Below the pieces are notes generated by a model. It saw only the letters and a list, made by a program, of their open reading frames with translations. It made no database searches and was not told the origin of the DNA. The position numbers were made by a program, and so were the translations under genes. Of a DNA stretch of 64,000 nucleotides, positions 21,957 to 33,787 are shown one piece after another (within the stretch, counting starts at the first letter, position 1; each line of letters begins with the position of its first letter). The stretch comes from Cordia subcordata. Taxonomy: Eukaryota; Streptophyta; Magnoliopsida; Boraginales; Cordiaceae. Location of the stretch: NCBI GenBank assembly GCA_028554755.1, contig JAPTOF010000021.1, positions 7,231,001 through 7,295,000 on the forward strand. The letters run 5' to 3'.

Positions 21957-23559
21957 TGATGTGAGCGTATCGAGTTTTACACCCGCAAGCGTACGAATCA
22001 TTCGTGGTATAGCAGATTCGAGTGCGGGTATTGTCTCCACAGGGAGGCTACCTTAGTTTGGTCTCTATGTGCTCGGGTGCCTCAAACTAGCTATGTGTGT
22101 GTGTGTGTGTGCTTACTTTAGGATGAAAGGGAGCTCGAAAAAAAAGGAAAATAAAAACTAATCTATGGAGGAACTTAAAGTAGCCAAACTAAGGGAGGAA
22201 AAACTAACAAAGAAGAAGGAGATCTAGGGCGATTGCATTGCAACTAGACTTGGGCTATGATAACAGATGAGGTCTATCTAAGGCTCGGGACTTCTATTGC
22301 TGTTGTGTTGATCGGGGGCTCTCTTAACTAATACTAGTGGTTTAACCCGTTAGCTGGATTTAAAGCTAAGGGCCAATCCCTCCTAGCCTACGCAATCCGT
22401 GCTTAGAACTTATCCTCTTGGCTGGGTTTAAAGCCAAGGACTAGCACCTAAACACTACGTGACATTAAGGCTCGATTAACCAACACTAACGTGGGTGAGG
22501 GATACTTTAGTCTAGGTTAACTTATCTGCTTGGCTGGGTTTAAAGCCAAAGACTAGTACCCAAACTCGACTAAGCATAGCATGTAACTTATTAGCTGGAT
22601 TTAAAGCTAAAGCCTACTCTACTAAGCAAAGCTATGAGATTAAGCACAATCACATCACCCATAAAAGTAGATAAGAGCATTTGAAGCACAAATAACACAT
22701 GCATATTCACTTAGGCATTCTAACAAACACATAGACATGTGTTTATTTCCAATACATAGACATATTGAATCATGCCATAAATTTATGTAAACAAACATGT
22801 ATTAAGAGCCAAAGATTTACACAAATCTATTAGTCAAAGCCCTAATCTAATATACAACAACAATCAACCCTAAATCTAGCCTAATCTAGCAACATATTTA
22901 CAAGAAATAGAGAAGGAATAAGAAGAACTTCCCTAAATTCTTGCTTCCAAATTCGTACAAATCTTTTAAATCTTTGTTTAATGCTTCAATCCTAGCTTGG
23001 TGTGGGGTTTAGATGATGATTTAGGGTGTTGAAGTGGGTTGAGGGTTAAGGTTTATTAAGATTTTAGAAATAAAAGTTCCTCTTTTGAAAATGAGCTGAA
23101 ACGAGTAATTTATAAACAGCTCCAGTGCACAGCCGGTTGACCTAGCCGATTGACCGGCTCCTTGATAAACTCGGCCCGCTTACTAATGAGGGCTTTCTGA
23201 CTTGGCCGCGGCTCTGGAGGGCAACTCGACCAGCTTAATTTTTATGTTCTCTAGGGCGGCCGGTCGACCGGCAATTCTTCTAGGTTGATCGCCTGGGTCA
23301 GATGCTCCCTTCTTCATTCCTTTTCTTCCGGTCTTCATCCGTTAGCTCATTTCTTCCTCGTGTAAGCTCGAACCCTTCTAAAACACTCCTAAAACATGGA
23401 ATATAAAACTTAGTGTAGTATTTATGCATCAAAATATATTATGTACAAATGTTAACAGTTATGCATAAACTCTTTACTAAATGTACTCAATTATGCTCTA
23501 GACACCCTTAAATGTGCATGCAAAAACTAGATGCAAACACGTACAAATGACACACATTG
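21957..23559 (-). repeat. 5' LTR of element 1
   Basis: About 1603 bp. On the plus strand it starts TGATGTGAGCGTATCGAG and ends GACACACATTG, where the last two bases are changed from the CA of its partner. CCGGTCGACC motifs cluster at 23130-23271, just upstream (minus strand) of the TATA-like TTTATAAATTA near 23105-23116. A TG repeat lies at about 22090-22112. The same family appears as a solo LTR at 32180-33787. Confidence 0.9.
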
Positions 23560-23564
23560 GCTTG

Positions 23565-23822
23565 ATTCTCCTATCACACACACTTACACTTGTTATTTTC
23601 TTGTTTTAGCTTAGATTTACCTTCCCCAAGCTCCCTATAAATCAAAAAACCCAAAAAATCGTAGGTTAGGTCCCAACACGTAGCCTTTTAGGACATGCTT
23701 AGATTAGGATATCTCACATGTTAGGCCTCCCCGTGGATTCGACCCTACATTCGCACACACCATACTACACACGACCCATGCGCTTGTGGGCTATTTAGAC
23801 TTGTGCTCATGAATAGCAATCA
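23565..23822 (+). repeat. 5' LTR of element 2, second part
   Basis: Resumes after the GCTTG duplication and ends AGCAATCA at 23822. It aligns with 29975-30242 of the 3' LTR. Confidence 0.85.
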
Positions 23823-23828
23823 AGTTCT

Positions 23829-23846
23829 TGGCGCCGTTGTCGGGGA
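23829..23846 (+). other. Primer binding site, tRNA-Asp (element 2)
   Basis: TGGCGCCGTTGTCGGGGA, complementary to the tRNA-Asp 3' end at 17 of 18 positions, six bases after the LTR end. Confidence 0.9.
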
Positions 23847-23997
23847 GGCAACGGTTGTTTGGTTTCTTCTTTTTTGTGTGTCTTAGCTTGTTATGTATTG
23901 TTTTATCTTTCCTTTTCATGTTTTCTTTATTTTGAATAATAAAAAATAAAAAAATTTATTATTGTTGTGCTCTATGAGGAGGTTTACCTGTGTCAAT

Positions 23998-25767
23998 TAA
24001 TCATTAATGATCTTAATGCATTATGGTGGTCACTTGTATTCTCTTCCCCACCACCTGTGCATGTTCCCATTGCATGTTGTGTGTGTGGAAGTTATGAACA
24101 TCCAAACCTTCTTTGCCCTCACGATAATACCAAATCTAGGGCTAGTGTTAGCTATGGCCCCCTAAAATCATGCATCATTTCATGGATCTTCACGTAGTAA
24201 TCATGATTATAGGGATTTATATTTTTATTATTGTGAACTTTGTGCATGCAACGCCCAATGCCCCCAGCAATCATATGCCCATACATGCATCTTCATCCTA
24301 TCATCATCATTCTAGGGAGCAATCTCATGTTTTTTCAAATTGGGGTGAAGATGAATCTTTATATCATCCACCTCCTTGCTTTGAAAATTCGCCTCCCGCA
24401 TCGTCGTTACCTACACACCATTCCTCCGAGTCTTTTGATGATGGTGTTTTTAGTGTTTTCAACCAGGATCTTTCCTATCTTAACCCAGATGAAGTTTCTT
24501 CTTTTAGGTCTCTCTTATGTAGTCGAAAACTTCACCACCTCATATACCTCCTCCAATCTAACAAAGAGTGCCTAAATCGCATGAGACAACAAGTTGATAA
24601 TCAAGATGCGTACTTGAGAAGAATGGTTGAGAGTGAATAACCCGTGGTTAGAAGTCTTGAGATACCTTTAGACCGAGCTGAGGAGATAGGAGAGAGACCT
24701 AGAGAAGAGAGAAATAGGGGTGAAAATGATGATATGTTGAAGAGGCAACTAGAAAGAGAGGTTGATGGAGAGCTCACATCATGTAGCGAGGATAAGGATG
24801 AACTTGATGACAATTTGGTTCTTGATAACTCTTATGGATATGTTTTAGAGAAGCAGTACCCTATTCTCCTAAGCTTTCAATGCCTTCCATTGAGTCACAT
24901 GAGGCTATCCTTTCTTCCCATCCTATACATTCCACATACTTCAAGGTTAAGTCTCTTGTTCATAACACTTATTTGCATTTCGAGTCTACATTTAGAGAGT
25001 CTAAGGTACACCTCTCCCTTGAGTATTCTTGTTTGCATGACCCAAAATCCATTGAGTCCTCTTTATCCCCTCCATGTGTACCGACCTCGTATGAAGAGCG
25101 TAACAGTGAGATGATACCCACTAATGATGAATGTATGGATGGATTTGACAAAGCTTTAGCTACTGAAGGTTTAGAGTCATTCATTGGGGACAATAAGACA
25201 TTAATTTTGGAGTTTTCAGATGACAAGTCTCTTGGAGTCAAGAATTATTGTGTTGAAGAGAATAGCAACTCTAAGAAAACACCTAAGAAAGGAATTGGTG
25301 CACTTGGAGGAATGATCTATGGGTCTTTTTGAATGTTTGATGAATCATTGATGGAAATAGAGTAAGATCGAATCCACCCCTTCTGAAGAGTTGGAATGAC
25401 CAAGTTTGTTCATGTTATATATTATGGGGAAGAAGAGTGTAGTACATCTACTTCTCTTATCGTTGCTCCTTTTTCTCCAAATGTCATTCCTACTTCTCGT
25501 TCCCATTCTGTTGAGTCTCCCTCTTTGGAGCTCACATTTGTCTCTTCTAGTTTAGAACATTTCCATCTAGGGTTAGATAGCACTTCTCCCATGTTGGATA
25601 CATTAGACCTATCTTTGGCCCATAGGGAGGGTGTGTTCTTAGCCTTTGATTATGAAAAGAAAGTCATGGTGTGGTTAGTTAAAGAGCAAGTAGGACAAGA
25701 TCTTTCACGTTTATGCGTGACATCTTTCATACTTGTGTACACTTTCTTATTTGATAGTTCAGGGTAA
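23998..25767 (+). pseudogene. Broken homologue of the 606-residue zinc-knuckle protein
   Basis: It opens with NDLNALWWSLVFSSPPP, matching the start of the element-1 protein, and keeps the knuckle CVCGSYEHPNLLC (CX2CX4HX4C). The equivalent start codon has been lost. The homology then passes through at least three frames: about 24170-24640, 24644-24860, 24880-25332 and 25396-25767. It retains the coiled-coil region, the LEIPLDR-EEI block, DNLVLD-SYGYVLE and the terminal block ending FLAFDYEKK. Stops at 24638-24640 and 25330-25332 and frame changes show it is dead. Shared order of blocks with 19920-21740 shows the ORF was once a full-length protein in both elements. Confidence 0.85.
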
Positions 25768-27336
25768 GAGTTTGAGAATGGGTGCATTGTGCATTCATTA
25801 GCCCATTAGATGATCCATGACCCTTTTCCTTTTACTATCTATGCTTGGCTGAATATCCAACAATTTGTGCCTCAAAATTTTTAACATGGCTTGCTCTAAC
25901 ATTAGTGCCCGTCTGGAGGCGTTAAATCCAGCGCTACTAGAAGGCACCCTAGACATGTGTATACCTTTCTTGTTTTTCTTATTTTTTACTTGTTTTCATT
26001 TTTCTTTTTTTTAATTATTGTACTTGTTTTCTTGTTTACTTGATTTCCATTTTTCTTTTTATTTGCTTTCTTTTCATCTTCCCAAGTGCTGATCCTCACT
26101 TTTATCATTTGCCATTCTTTATACACCTTGTTTATCATTAGATGATGCTATCTTGTGCTTTGAGTGTCTATAATTTGTTGAGAAATAGGGATTAGTAGTT
26201 AAATCATTATCCATTAGCATTAGAGAGCTTCAAATGAATGCAAGGTTGTATCTATCCTCTCTCCAGTTGTCTCCTTATATCTACCCCATCCCCACTACCC
26301 TTACTTGTTTGGTGTTGCCTATTAAGTAGTATTGTTCTATTTGATTGAGGACAAGAAAAGTTTAGGCTTAAGGGTTTGGGAGTTTGGTTTTATTATTTTA
26401 TGCTTTGTATAGGGTAGATTGGATTATGTGCTTTAAAATGGTGAAACTTTTTCGATTTTTATGCATGTAGAGTCGTTTGTCTCTTAGTTGATTAGAGTGT
26501 TGGTTTTTGTGATTGATTTAATTGATTGGTGGAGATAGGGTTGTATTGTGGGGAGTGAACGGAGTGTAGGGAGAGCCGAGACTCGAAAGTGATGCCGTTG
26601 AAAGTTATGAGGAGTGAGTGCTTCTAAGAATGCACCTTGTAGCTACCCTAAGGCTTATTTGAAAAAAAAAGAGTTTGAAAAAGGGGTACTGATATGAGTG
26701 CCCCTTCCTTGATTGGTTCTTTTTTTATGTGTCTTAGCCTTTTTTTTTCTTTTTCTTTTTCTTTTTGTTATGTAATGCAAAATGCAAAAAATCCAAAAAA
26801 CTAGAAAACGGCAAAAAGCTTGAAAAATCCAAAAAAATAAAAAAAATCCAAAAGGCAACAAAAATATGAAAGAGTGAAGTTCATTGAGTAAGTGTTTAAG
26901 TGACACAATGTCGACTTAGCACAAGTTATCATTTCGTTCTTTTGATCTTTTGTGAATAAGGCTCTTACATCATTTGAGAGCCATTATGTTTGTACATTCT
27001 TCTTCCTCCTTGTATCTTTGAGGCTATGTGTATGTTTGGGAAGCCATGCTAGTTGAGGGGGCATAAAGTATCAACATCCTATGTGAGTGTTTTAGAATCC
27101 TGGGCTTGTCGTGGTTTAGCTACTAGAGAACTTCCCAAAGGTGTGACAACTTATGTGAATAAGGGAATAATCCAAAAGCGGTTTGCAGACCTCTCAACAA
27201 AAGGAAAAGCCCCTTCATACTTCTTAGACTCACCATGATAGCAAATCAATCCTTTAGGCAACCTTTTTTACCAACTTATAAATAAACTTAGGTTTGAGCT
27301 TGCATGGGGACAAGCAAGGAAAAGGTTTGGGAGTGT
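25768..27336 (+). other. 3' noncoding region of element 2
   Basis: No gene. It matches the 3' region of element 1 in order: the TTAAATCCAGCGCTACTAG block (25918-25948), an eroded hairpin plus GGGTTTGGGAGTTTGG at 26341-26388, pyrimidine/purine tracts at 26700-26860, an eroded GTGTCA palindrome near 26890-26905, and an eroded hairpin with polypurine tract CAAGGAAAAGGTTTGGGAG at 27299-27336 directly before the 3' LTR. Confidence 0.75.
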
Positions 27337-30242
27337 TGATGTGTTGGTTTGTGTGTGCTTGTCCATTACATGATTATTCTTGTTTTGAGGTGTTTTGTGC
27401 TTTATTTGGTGTATTAATATAGCATTTAGGTCATACTTGTGCATATTAGGTTTTACATGTTCATAGTTAAGCTTAGGACTTAAATGCTACATTAATGCAC
27501 ATTTGTTGCTTGTTTTAAGTAAGACTCGAGGAGATGATTGGACATTGATTGATAGTGCTTTGGGTGTAGAGTAATGCCAAAGGTGTTTTAGATGCAAAGG
27601 AATAAAGAAAAGAGCATTTGGAAGCGGCCAGACAAAGGTCAGAGCACTTGAGAAGAAACTAGCTTGTGAGGAGCAAAATCGGGCCAAGAAGCAGGGAAGG
27701 CTAGCAGACCTCCTCCCTAGGCTAGTTGACTGGCCTAGGCCCCCGGCCAAATTAGAGAACGAGCCACTAAGGCCAGTTGACCTAGCCCCAAGGCCGGTCC
27801 ACCAACCCTACGTGATTTCAACTCTATTTAAGCATCTTTTCAGTATTTTTTGGAGAAGAACACCTACTATTTCACACGCCTATCTCCCTAAACCCTAAAT
27901 CCACCTAATCCAACCTTACACACACTCTCCTAAACACATTTAGCACTTGGAATCAAGGATCCAAGAGGATCAAACACAAGATTTGGGGTTTATGCTCATG
28001 GATTGTAGAAGATTCGCTTTGGATAAAAGGGTATATTCCTTATCTCCCTTTTTTCCCAAGTTAATATATGTATAAGTAGAGCTTGTCGGGTGATTATATC
28101 TTGTATTTATGGATTGATTACTACTCTTTTGTAATAGGTACTTGATGAATTTGAATATATATATATGTGTGTATGTGTGTGTGTTTGGTGCTTAGGGTTT
28201 CAAAGGCCATTTTATATGCATGTCTATATGTTTGTTGAAATGCTTCAATGATGTTGCATATGTATATTGAAGTCTATTTTTCTATTAACCATTTCTAAAT
28301 CATTATGCTAGTATGTCTATGTGTTTGTGTGGTGATTACATGAAATGGAAAGGGTGGGAATCGGATTGGATACTCGGGTAATCGGATATCGGATACTCAA
28401 ATATTAGATTCGAAAATCAGCTATCCGATCCAATAGTTAAAAAGTCCCTATCCAGCCAAATACCAGATTTTTGGATATCGGATATTTTAGATATGGATTT
28501 TCAGATATTTAAAAAAAATCTTGCAAGATGACCATTATTTCAAAATGAATGGCCATTAATTTCTACAAAAAGGAATGGCCTTAAATATCTTTTCGAAACT
28601 GCAATTCTTGGACAAGTAATTTTAACAACATTGAAGAGATTAACATAACTAATATATCTTATCTGTTTAGAAACTCAATAGCTTATATGCATGCTCTTTC
28701 CATGCTAGCATGATGCAAGTGGGATAATGAAATTCATTCTAGGGCATTTTCACTTCTGAACCTGATCGATGTACGTAACAAAGTTGTTGTATCAATTGTT
28801 AACAAGGCTGAACTCTTGAAAGCATACATAATGCAAGCATCGGTTTGGAAGGAAACAAATACATGTTTAATGCTAGTGTCATGGACCATGGTGGTCAATG
28901 CTCGGTGCTGAGGTGTGGTGCTGTTGTGGCGTGGTGGTCTGCAGAGATGTGGGCGTGCAGTGGTGCGACGCTTAAAGCTTAGGGCAAAAGTAAAGAGCTT
29001 AGGGTTTAGGGTGAAGGTGAAAAGCTTAGGGCGAAAGTGAAAGTGAAAACCTTTAGTATTTATATTTTAGTATACATTTTAATTTAATTAAAAAAAGAAT
29101 ATGGGTACCCGATATTTGATCGGGTAGGGAAAATGCTATCCAAAAATAAAAAAAAAATTTGGATATCAGATCGGATAATCCAAAATCTAAAAATATTTTT
29201 TTTCTACCCTTCATATTCGAATGCGGATACAGGTTCAAATACGAATCGAATTGTCCCACCCCTATGAAGTGAGTATGCCTATATACATGTCTATGTGTGT
29301 GTTAACATGCTTAATAGCAAAATAGCATATATGTTGGGTGCTATTGATTAAATTGGTGTAATCTAAGTATATCTATGTGCTTAGTAGTGGAATAGGCCGG
29401 TATAGTCCTGAATGCCAAGCCCTAGATATGAATGTTTTGCGTGTAATAGCTAATTTCCACTACTATGATGTGATCAATGGTGCACAACTAGTAACTAGCT
29501 TAGTTCAGTTTCCTTTGGCTTTAAATCCATCCAATAAGAGTCCAGATAGGTTTAGTTGACCTTAGTTTACTTAGGAAGTCTAATTAGTCCACCCTAACAC
29601 CCTAGGTTCATAAGGACCACACCGTAGCTCTAAGTAGCGCGAAGCTTGGGGATGGACTTGCACTAAGTTCTAGGGTTAGATTGAGGAACTAATTAGTAGA
29701 CTAAGTGCTAGGGTTAGATCGATCTTAATCACCTACAATCCTATTAGCTAGCCCTAATTCCTAAGTCATAAAGATCACGCCGTACTTCTGGGCATCTTCA
29801 CCTAGGGACGGACCTGTACTAAGGGTTAGGGTACCAATTAGGATGCTGATTAGAGGTCTAGATTAAGCACTTAGTATAATCCCTCAAGCAACCTTAAAAA
29901 GAAATACTAATCACCTATTGTAAGACGTAATCATCTTAGTCCCTTTTTCCACCTGTTTGACTCCCTTAGATTACTTGATTCCCCTATCACACACACGTTC
30001 ACGCACCACCTTTTATTTCTTGTTTTAGCTTAGATTTACCTTTGCAGAGCTGACTTTAAGCCAAAAAACCCAAAAATATTGTAGGTTAGGTCCCAACATG
30101 TAGCTCTTCAGAAAACGTTTAACTTAGGGCATCTCACACATTAGGTCTCTCTGTGGATTCGAGCCCGTACTCGCATACACCGTACTACACACGACCCGTG
30201 CGCTTGTGGGCTATTTAGTCTTACGCTGATGTATAACAATCA
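27337..30242 (+). repeat. 3' LTR of element 2 (contains a hAT insertion)
   Basis: Starts TGATGTGTTGG right after the polypurine tract and ends AACAATCA. Minus the 916-bp hAT element and its 8-bp duplication it is about 1.98 kb, agreeing with the 5' LTR. The promoter-proximal GGTCGACC cluster seen in the 5' LTR is more eroded here (27700-27800). Confidence 0.88.
28348..29263. mobile_element. Non-autonomous hAT element
   Basis: It interrupts the 3' LTR where the 5' LTR is continuous. Flanks ATGAAATG (28340-28347) and ATGAAGTG (29264-29271) form an 8-bp duplication with one mismatch, diagnostic of hAT. Ends read GAAAGGGTGGGAAT and, on the other strand, AGGGGTGGGACAAT, matching the common plant hAT terminus with GGGGTGGG. 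Subterminal CGGATA/TATCCG repeats occur at both ends. It has no transposase; its ORFs are short and unrelated. Confidence 0.88.
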
Positions 30243-31180
30243 TATACATACATATATATATATGTATCTATATGCTATATCATTGTGACATATCCTCAAA
30301 TACTTAGACATCTATAGAAGATAGTCATTGAAACAATAAAATCAAAGCATTTATATTAATCCATCGAAAATGCACAATCAAAATGTAATAAAACCCATAA
30401 TACAAGTGTTAATCACTCTAAAATACTCTATTGAAACATGGAATAAACTAAGACAAAAGGGAGATAAAGAGTATTCCCTTTCATTCATTGCAATATTTTC
30501 ACAAAGCTTATGCAAATCCTTCAAATCAAGTGTTTGATCCACCCAATATTCTTGAATCCAAGTGTAGAGGTGAATTGAGGTGTATGGGAGTGATGGAGGG
30601 CTAGGGTTTTAATGGGATGAAGTGCATGTGAAAGATGGGTTTTAAAGATATGACAAAGAGGCCTAAATTGCGCTTATATAGCCACTTTTGCGCACTACTA
30701 GCTTAGCCAACTAGTTGACTACCTAGAGAAACTTACTAACCCACCTAAAATAGCTCACGTTCTGGAAGTACCAGCCTAGAGGAGGTAGTTGACTGGTAGT
30801 CTAAAGGTCTCTCAATCGGTTCTTCTAGATTTGCGTATTTAGCCTTCGTTTTGCTCCATTTTGCTTCATTGCTTTGATTCTCTTCCAAGAGCTTTCAAAC
30901 TTGCTTCTTTTCCACTTTCCATCTTCAAATGTATCTTCAATCTTTGTCCACACCCTCTGCATCTCTATTTAAGCTCCAAACATCTCCTCGAGTCTCACCT
31001 AAAACATGAAATTAGAGCATTTATTGTAACACTTACTCTCTAAGCTCAACTATAAACATTTAAAGCCTAATATGCCCAAGTATGATGTAAATGCTATACT
31101 AATACACCTTGTGAAGCATACAACACCTCAATATAAGTATAGAAAAGCCATGCAAAAGCACACACAAAACACATACATCA
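30243..31180 (-). repeat. 5' LTR of Athila-like element 3, second part (LTR start)
   Basis: Continues the LTR from 5134. It begins in the same TA/CATA repeat and ends on the plus strand with ACACATACATCA at 31180, that is TGATGTATGTG on the element strand. A TATA-like CTATATAAG is encoded on the minus strand near 30676-30684, with eroded AGTTGACT motifs upstream (30700-30800). The sequence beyond 31180 belongs to the PIF/Harbinger element. Confidence 0.8.
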
Positions 31181-31229
31181 ACGTTAAATTTTTATGACGA
31201 GTTTCAAATGTACTCACCGGTGCAAATGA

Positions 31230-32163
31230 TGAAACCTTCTATCGATGTAAACCCATCTTCTCTGATTCCAACGCAACTAGAATCTTTGTTGAAAAAAAAA
31301 ATCAAGAAAAAATAAACTTTCTATTGAAGAAGATAACCTATTTATTTCGGTAAGGCTAAATATTAGTTTGGACACAGTGAATGGTAATGATCTAAATCAT
31401 TTAACATATTGGGATAGAGCATGTAAGTATTTTTATAAATACAAAAATTTTCATTCAAAACGTAATGAAATTCACTTATGTATCATTGGTCAACTATCAA
31501 TAATTTTACAAATGAATTTTTTGGTTGTTATTCTCAAATTGAGACTAGAAATCAAAGTGGGAAGATTGAACATGACAAGGTACAAATAAACTTTTAATGT
31601 ATGATTTTTATGAGTTTAATTTACTATATTAAACTGATATTCATTTAATTATTTTATATAGATTCAGGACGCTAAGTTATTATACCAAACTTTGTATAGA
31701 TCATCTTTTCAATTTGAGAATTGTTGGGATAGACTAAGGCATCAACCAAAATGGCTTCAACAAAGGGAAAAGAAGAAGTCCAAAATATCTAAAAACTAGA
31801 AGATAAAAGCCTAAGTGGCATTTTAGCATCAACTCCATTTTCAATAAATTTGGAGGACGAATAATCCAAACAACACATTTACTACAGTGCATAGACCATT
31901 ACATAGCAATGTTGAAAAAAAAAAGATTAAATAAGCAGAAGGCTAAACCAGCAATGAAAAGTGATCAAGATAATCCTGTTGCAAAAATGCTAGAAAGAAT
32001 GATGCAGTCTAAAGAAAGAATGCACGAAGAGATGATGAGACAAGTATAACTCAATCGGGAAGAAATCATTGTGGATAAAGATCTAAGTAGAAATCACTAA
32101 AAACAACAAAAATAGGAAATCATGGCAAAAAAGGGTTGGATACATGATTCTTCAAATGTAATT
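31230..32163 (+). pseudogene. PIF/Harbinger ORF1 (Myb-like / NAM-associated protein), two exons
   Basis: Conceptual translation gives KLSIEEDNLFISVRLN, then YWDRACKYFYKYKNF, then TNEFFGCYSQIETRNQSGK. A GT-AG intron at 31580-31661 (82 bp) follows, then IQDAKLLYQTLYRSSFQFE and WDRLRHQPKWLQ, and a coiled-coil-like PVAKMLERMMQSKERMHEE. This is the pattern of the DNA-binding partner protein of plant PIF/Harbinger transposons, also found in NAM-associated proteins. At least two frameshifts and several stops are present. Its 5' part is cut off by the insertion of element 3 at 31180. Confidence 0.8.
31580..31661 (+). other. Intron in PIF/Harbinger ORF1
   Basis: Begins GTACAAAT and ends TTATATAG; removing it joins EHDK to IQDAKLL in the order seen in homologous proteins. 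It is AT-rich, as plant introns are. Confidence 0.7.
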
Positions 32164-32179
32164 TAAACTGCTTTTATTT

Positions 32180-33787
32180 TGATGTATGTCATTTGTGCGT
32201 GTTTGCGTCTAGTTTTTGCATGCACATTTAAGGGTGTTTAGAGCATAATTGAGTGCACTTAGTACAAAGTTTATGCATATTTGTTAATATTTGTACATAA
32301 TATATTTAGATGCATAAATACTACACTAAGTGTTATATTCCATGTTTTAAGAGTGTTTTGGAAGGGTTCAAGGTTACGCGAGGAAGAAATGAGCTAATGA
32401 ATAAAGACCGGAACAGAAGGAATGAAGAATGGATCATTCTGATCCAGTCAGTCAACTTAGAAGAAGAGTCGGTTGACTGATTAGGTCAACTGGCCACTCT
32501 AGAGAATAAAGAATTTAAGCCGGTCGAGTTCCTCAAGGAGCCGGTCGACCGGCCATTCCAGAGAGCATCATGATTGAAGCCGGTCCAGCAAGAAAGAGGA
32601 GCCGGTCGACCGGCTGTGTGCTGAAGAAATCCATAAAAAGCTCGTTTCAGCTCATTTTCAGAGGAGAGGAACTTTTATTTCTTAAATCCTAATAAACCCT
32701 AACCCTTTACCCACTTCACCAAACACCCTAAACCACCATCTAAACCCCATACCAAGCTAGGATTGAAGCTTAAACAAAGATTTGAAGGATTTGTATGGAT
32801 TTGGAAGCAAGAATTTAGGGAAGTTTTTCTTGTTCTTTCTCTATTTCTTGTAAATATGTTGCTAGATTAGGCTAGATTTAGAGTTGATTGTTGTTGTATA
32901 TTAGATTAGGGCTTTGAATAATGGATTTGTGTAGATCTTTGGTTCTTAATACATGTTTGTTTACATAAATATATGGCATGATTCAATATGTCTATGTATT
33001 GGAAATCAAGCATGTCTATGTGTTTGTTAAAATGCCTAAGTGAATATGCATGTGTTATTTGTGCTTCAAATACTCTTATCTACTTATATGGGTGATGTGA
33101 TTGTGCTTAATCTCATGGATTTGCTTAGTAGAGTAGGCTTTAGCTTTAAATCTAGCTAATAGGTTACATGCTATGCTTAGTCGAGTTTAGGTGCTAGTCC
33201 TTGGCTTTAAATCCAGCCAAGCGGATAAGTTAACCTAGACTAGAGTATCCTTCACCCACGTTAGTGTTGGTTAATCGAGCCTTAATGTCACGTAGTGTTT
33301 AGGTGCTAGTCCTTGGCTTGAAATCCAGCCAAGAGGATAAGTTCTAATCACGGATTGCGTAGGCTAGGAGAGTTTGGTCTTTAGCTTTAAATCCAGCTAA
33401 CGGGTTAAACCACTACTATTGGTTAAGAGAGCCTCGGATCAACACAACGATAATAGAAGTCCCGAGCCTTAGATAGACCTCATCCGTTATCATAGCCCAA
33501 GTCTAGCAGTAATGCAATCACCCTAGGTCCCCTTCTTCTTTGTTAGTTTTTCCGTCCTTAGTTTGGCTCATTTAAGTTCCTCCATAGATTAGTTTTTATT
33601 TTCCTTTTTCTGAGCTCCCTTCCATCCTAAAGTAAGCACACTCACGCACATAGCTAATTTGAGGCACTCGAGTAGATAGAGACTAAACTAAGGTAGCCTC
33701 CCTGTGGAGACGATACCCGCACTCGAATCTATTATACCACAAACGATCCGTACGCTTGCTGGTGTAAAACTCGATACGCACACATCA
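32180..33787 (+). repeat. Solo LTR of the element-1 family
   Basis: A complete LTR of 1608 bp, TGATGTATGTC to GCACACATCA, flanked by a perfect 5-bp duplication TATTT (32175-32179 and 33788-33792). No primer site or internal sequence adjoins it, so it arose by recombination between the LTRs of a full element. It carries the palindrome AGCCGGTCGACCGGCT at 32600-32615 and a shorter core at 32540-32553, just upstream of a TATA-like CATAAAAAG at about 32631. Confidence 0.93.

Larger units (their letters stand above)
6841..23559 (-). mobile_element. Element 1: non-autonomous LTR retrotransposon with one 606-residue ORF (whole insertion)
   Basis: Bounded by the perfect 5-bp duplication GCTTG at 6836-6840 and 23560-23564. 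On the minus strand the order is: 5' LTR 23559-21957, tRNA-Asp primer site 21949-21932, ORF 21740-19920, 3' noncoding region, polypurine tract near 18179-18190, 3' LTR 18178 to 6841. The 3' LTR is itself interrupted by a copia element at about 8183-17938. The two LTRs are about 1.6 kb without the insertion. No gag-pol is present. The first letters of the 5' LTR have changed from TG to CA in the minus sense (plus-strand ATTG at 23556-23559). Confidence 0.9.
5135..30242 (+). mobile_element. Element 2: non-autonomous Athila-type LTR retrotransposon (whole insertion)
   Basis: The outer limits are a TGATGTG start at 5135 and a CA end at 30242, both in TA-rich repeat, with a near-match target duplication (TATAT/TATAC). 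The 5' LTR is 5135-6840 plus 23565-23822, split by element 1. The tRNA-Asp primer site is at 23829, a decayed zinc-knuckle ORF at about 23998-25767, a long 3' noncoding region to 27336, and the 3' LTR is 27337-30242, enlarged by a hAT element. Without insertions both LTRs are about 1.97 kb. No gag, protease, reverse transcriptase or integrase is seen, so movement would have depended on a partner. Confidence 0.85.
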
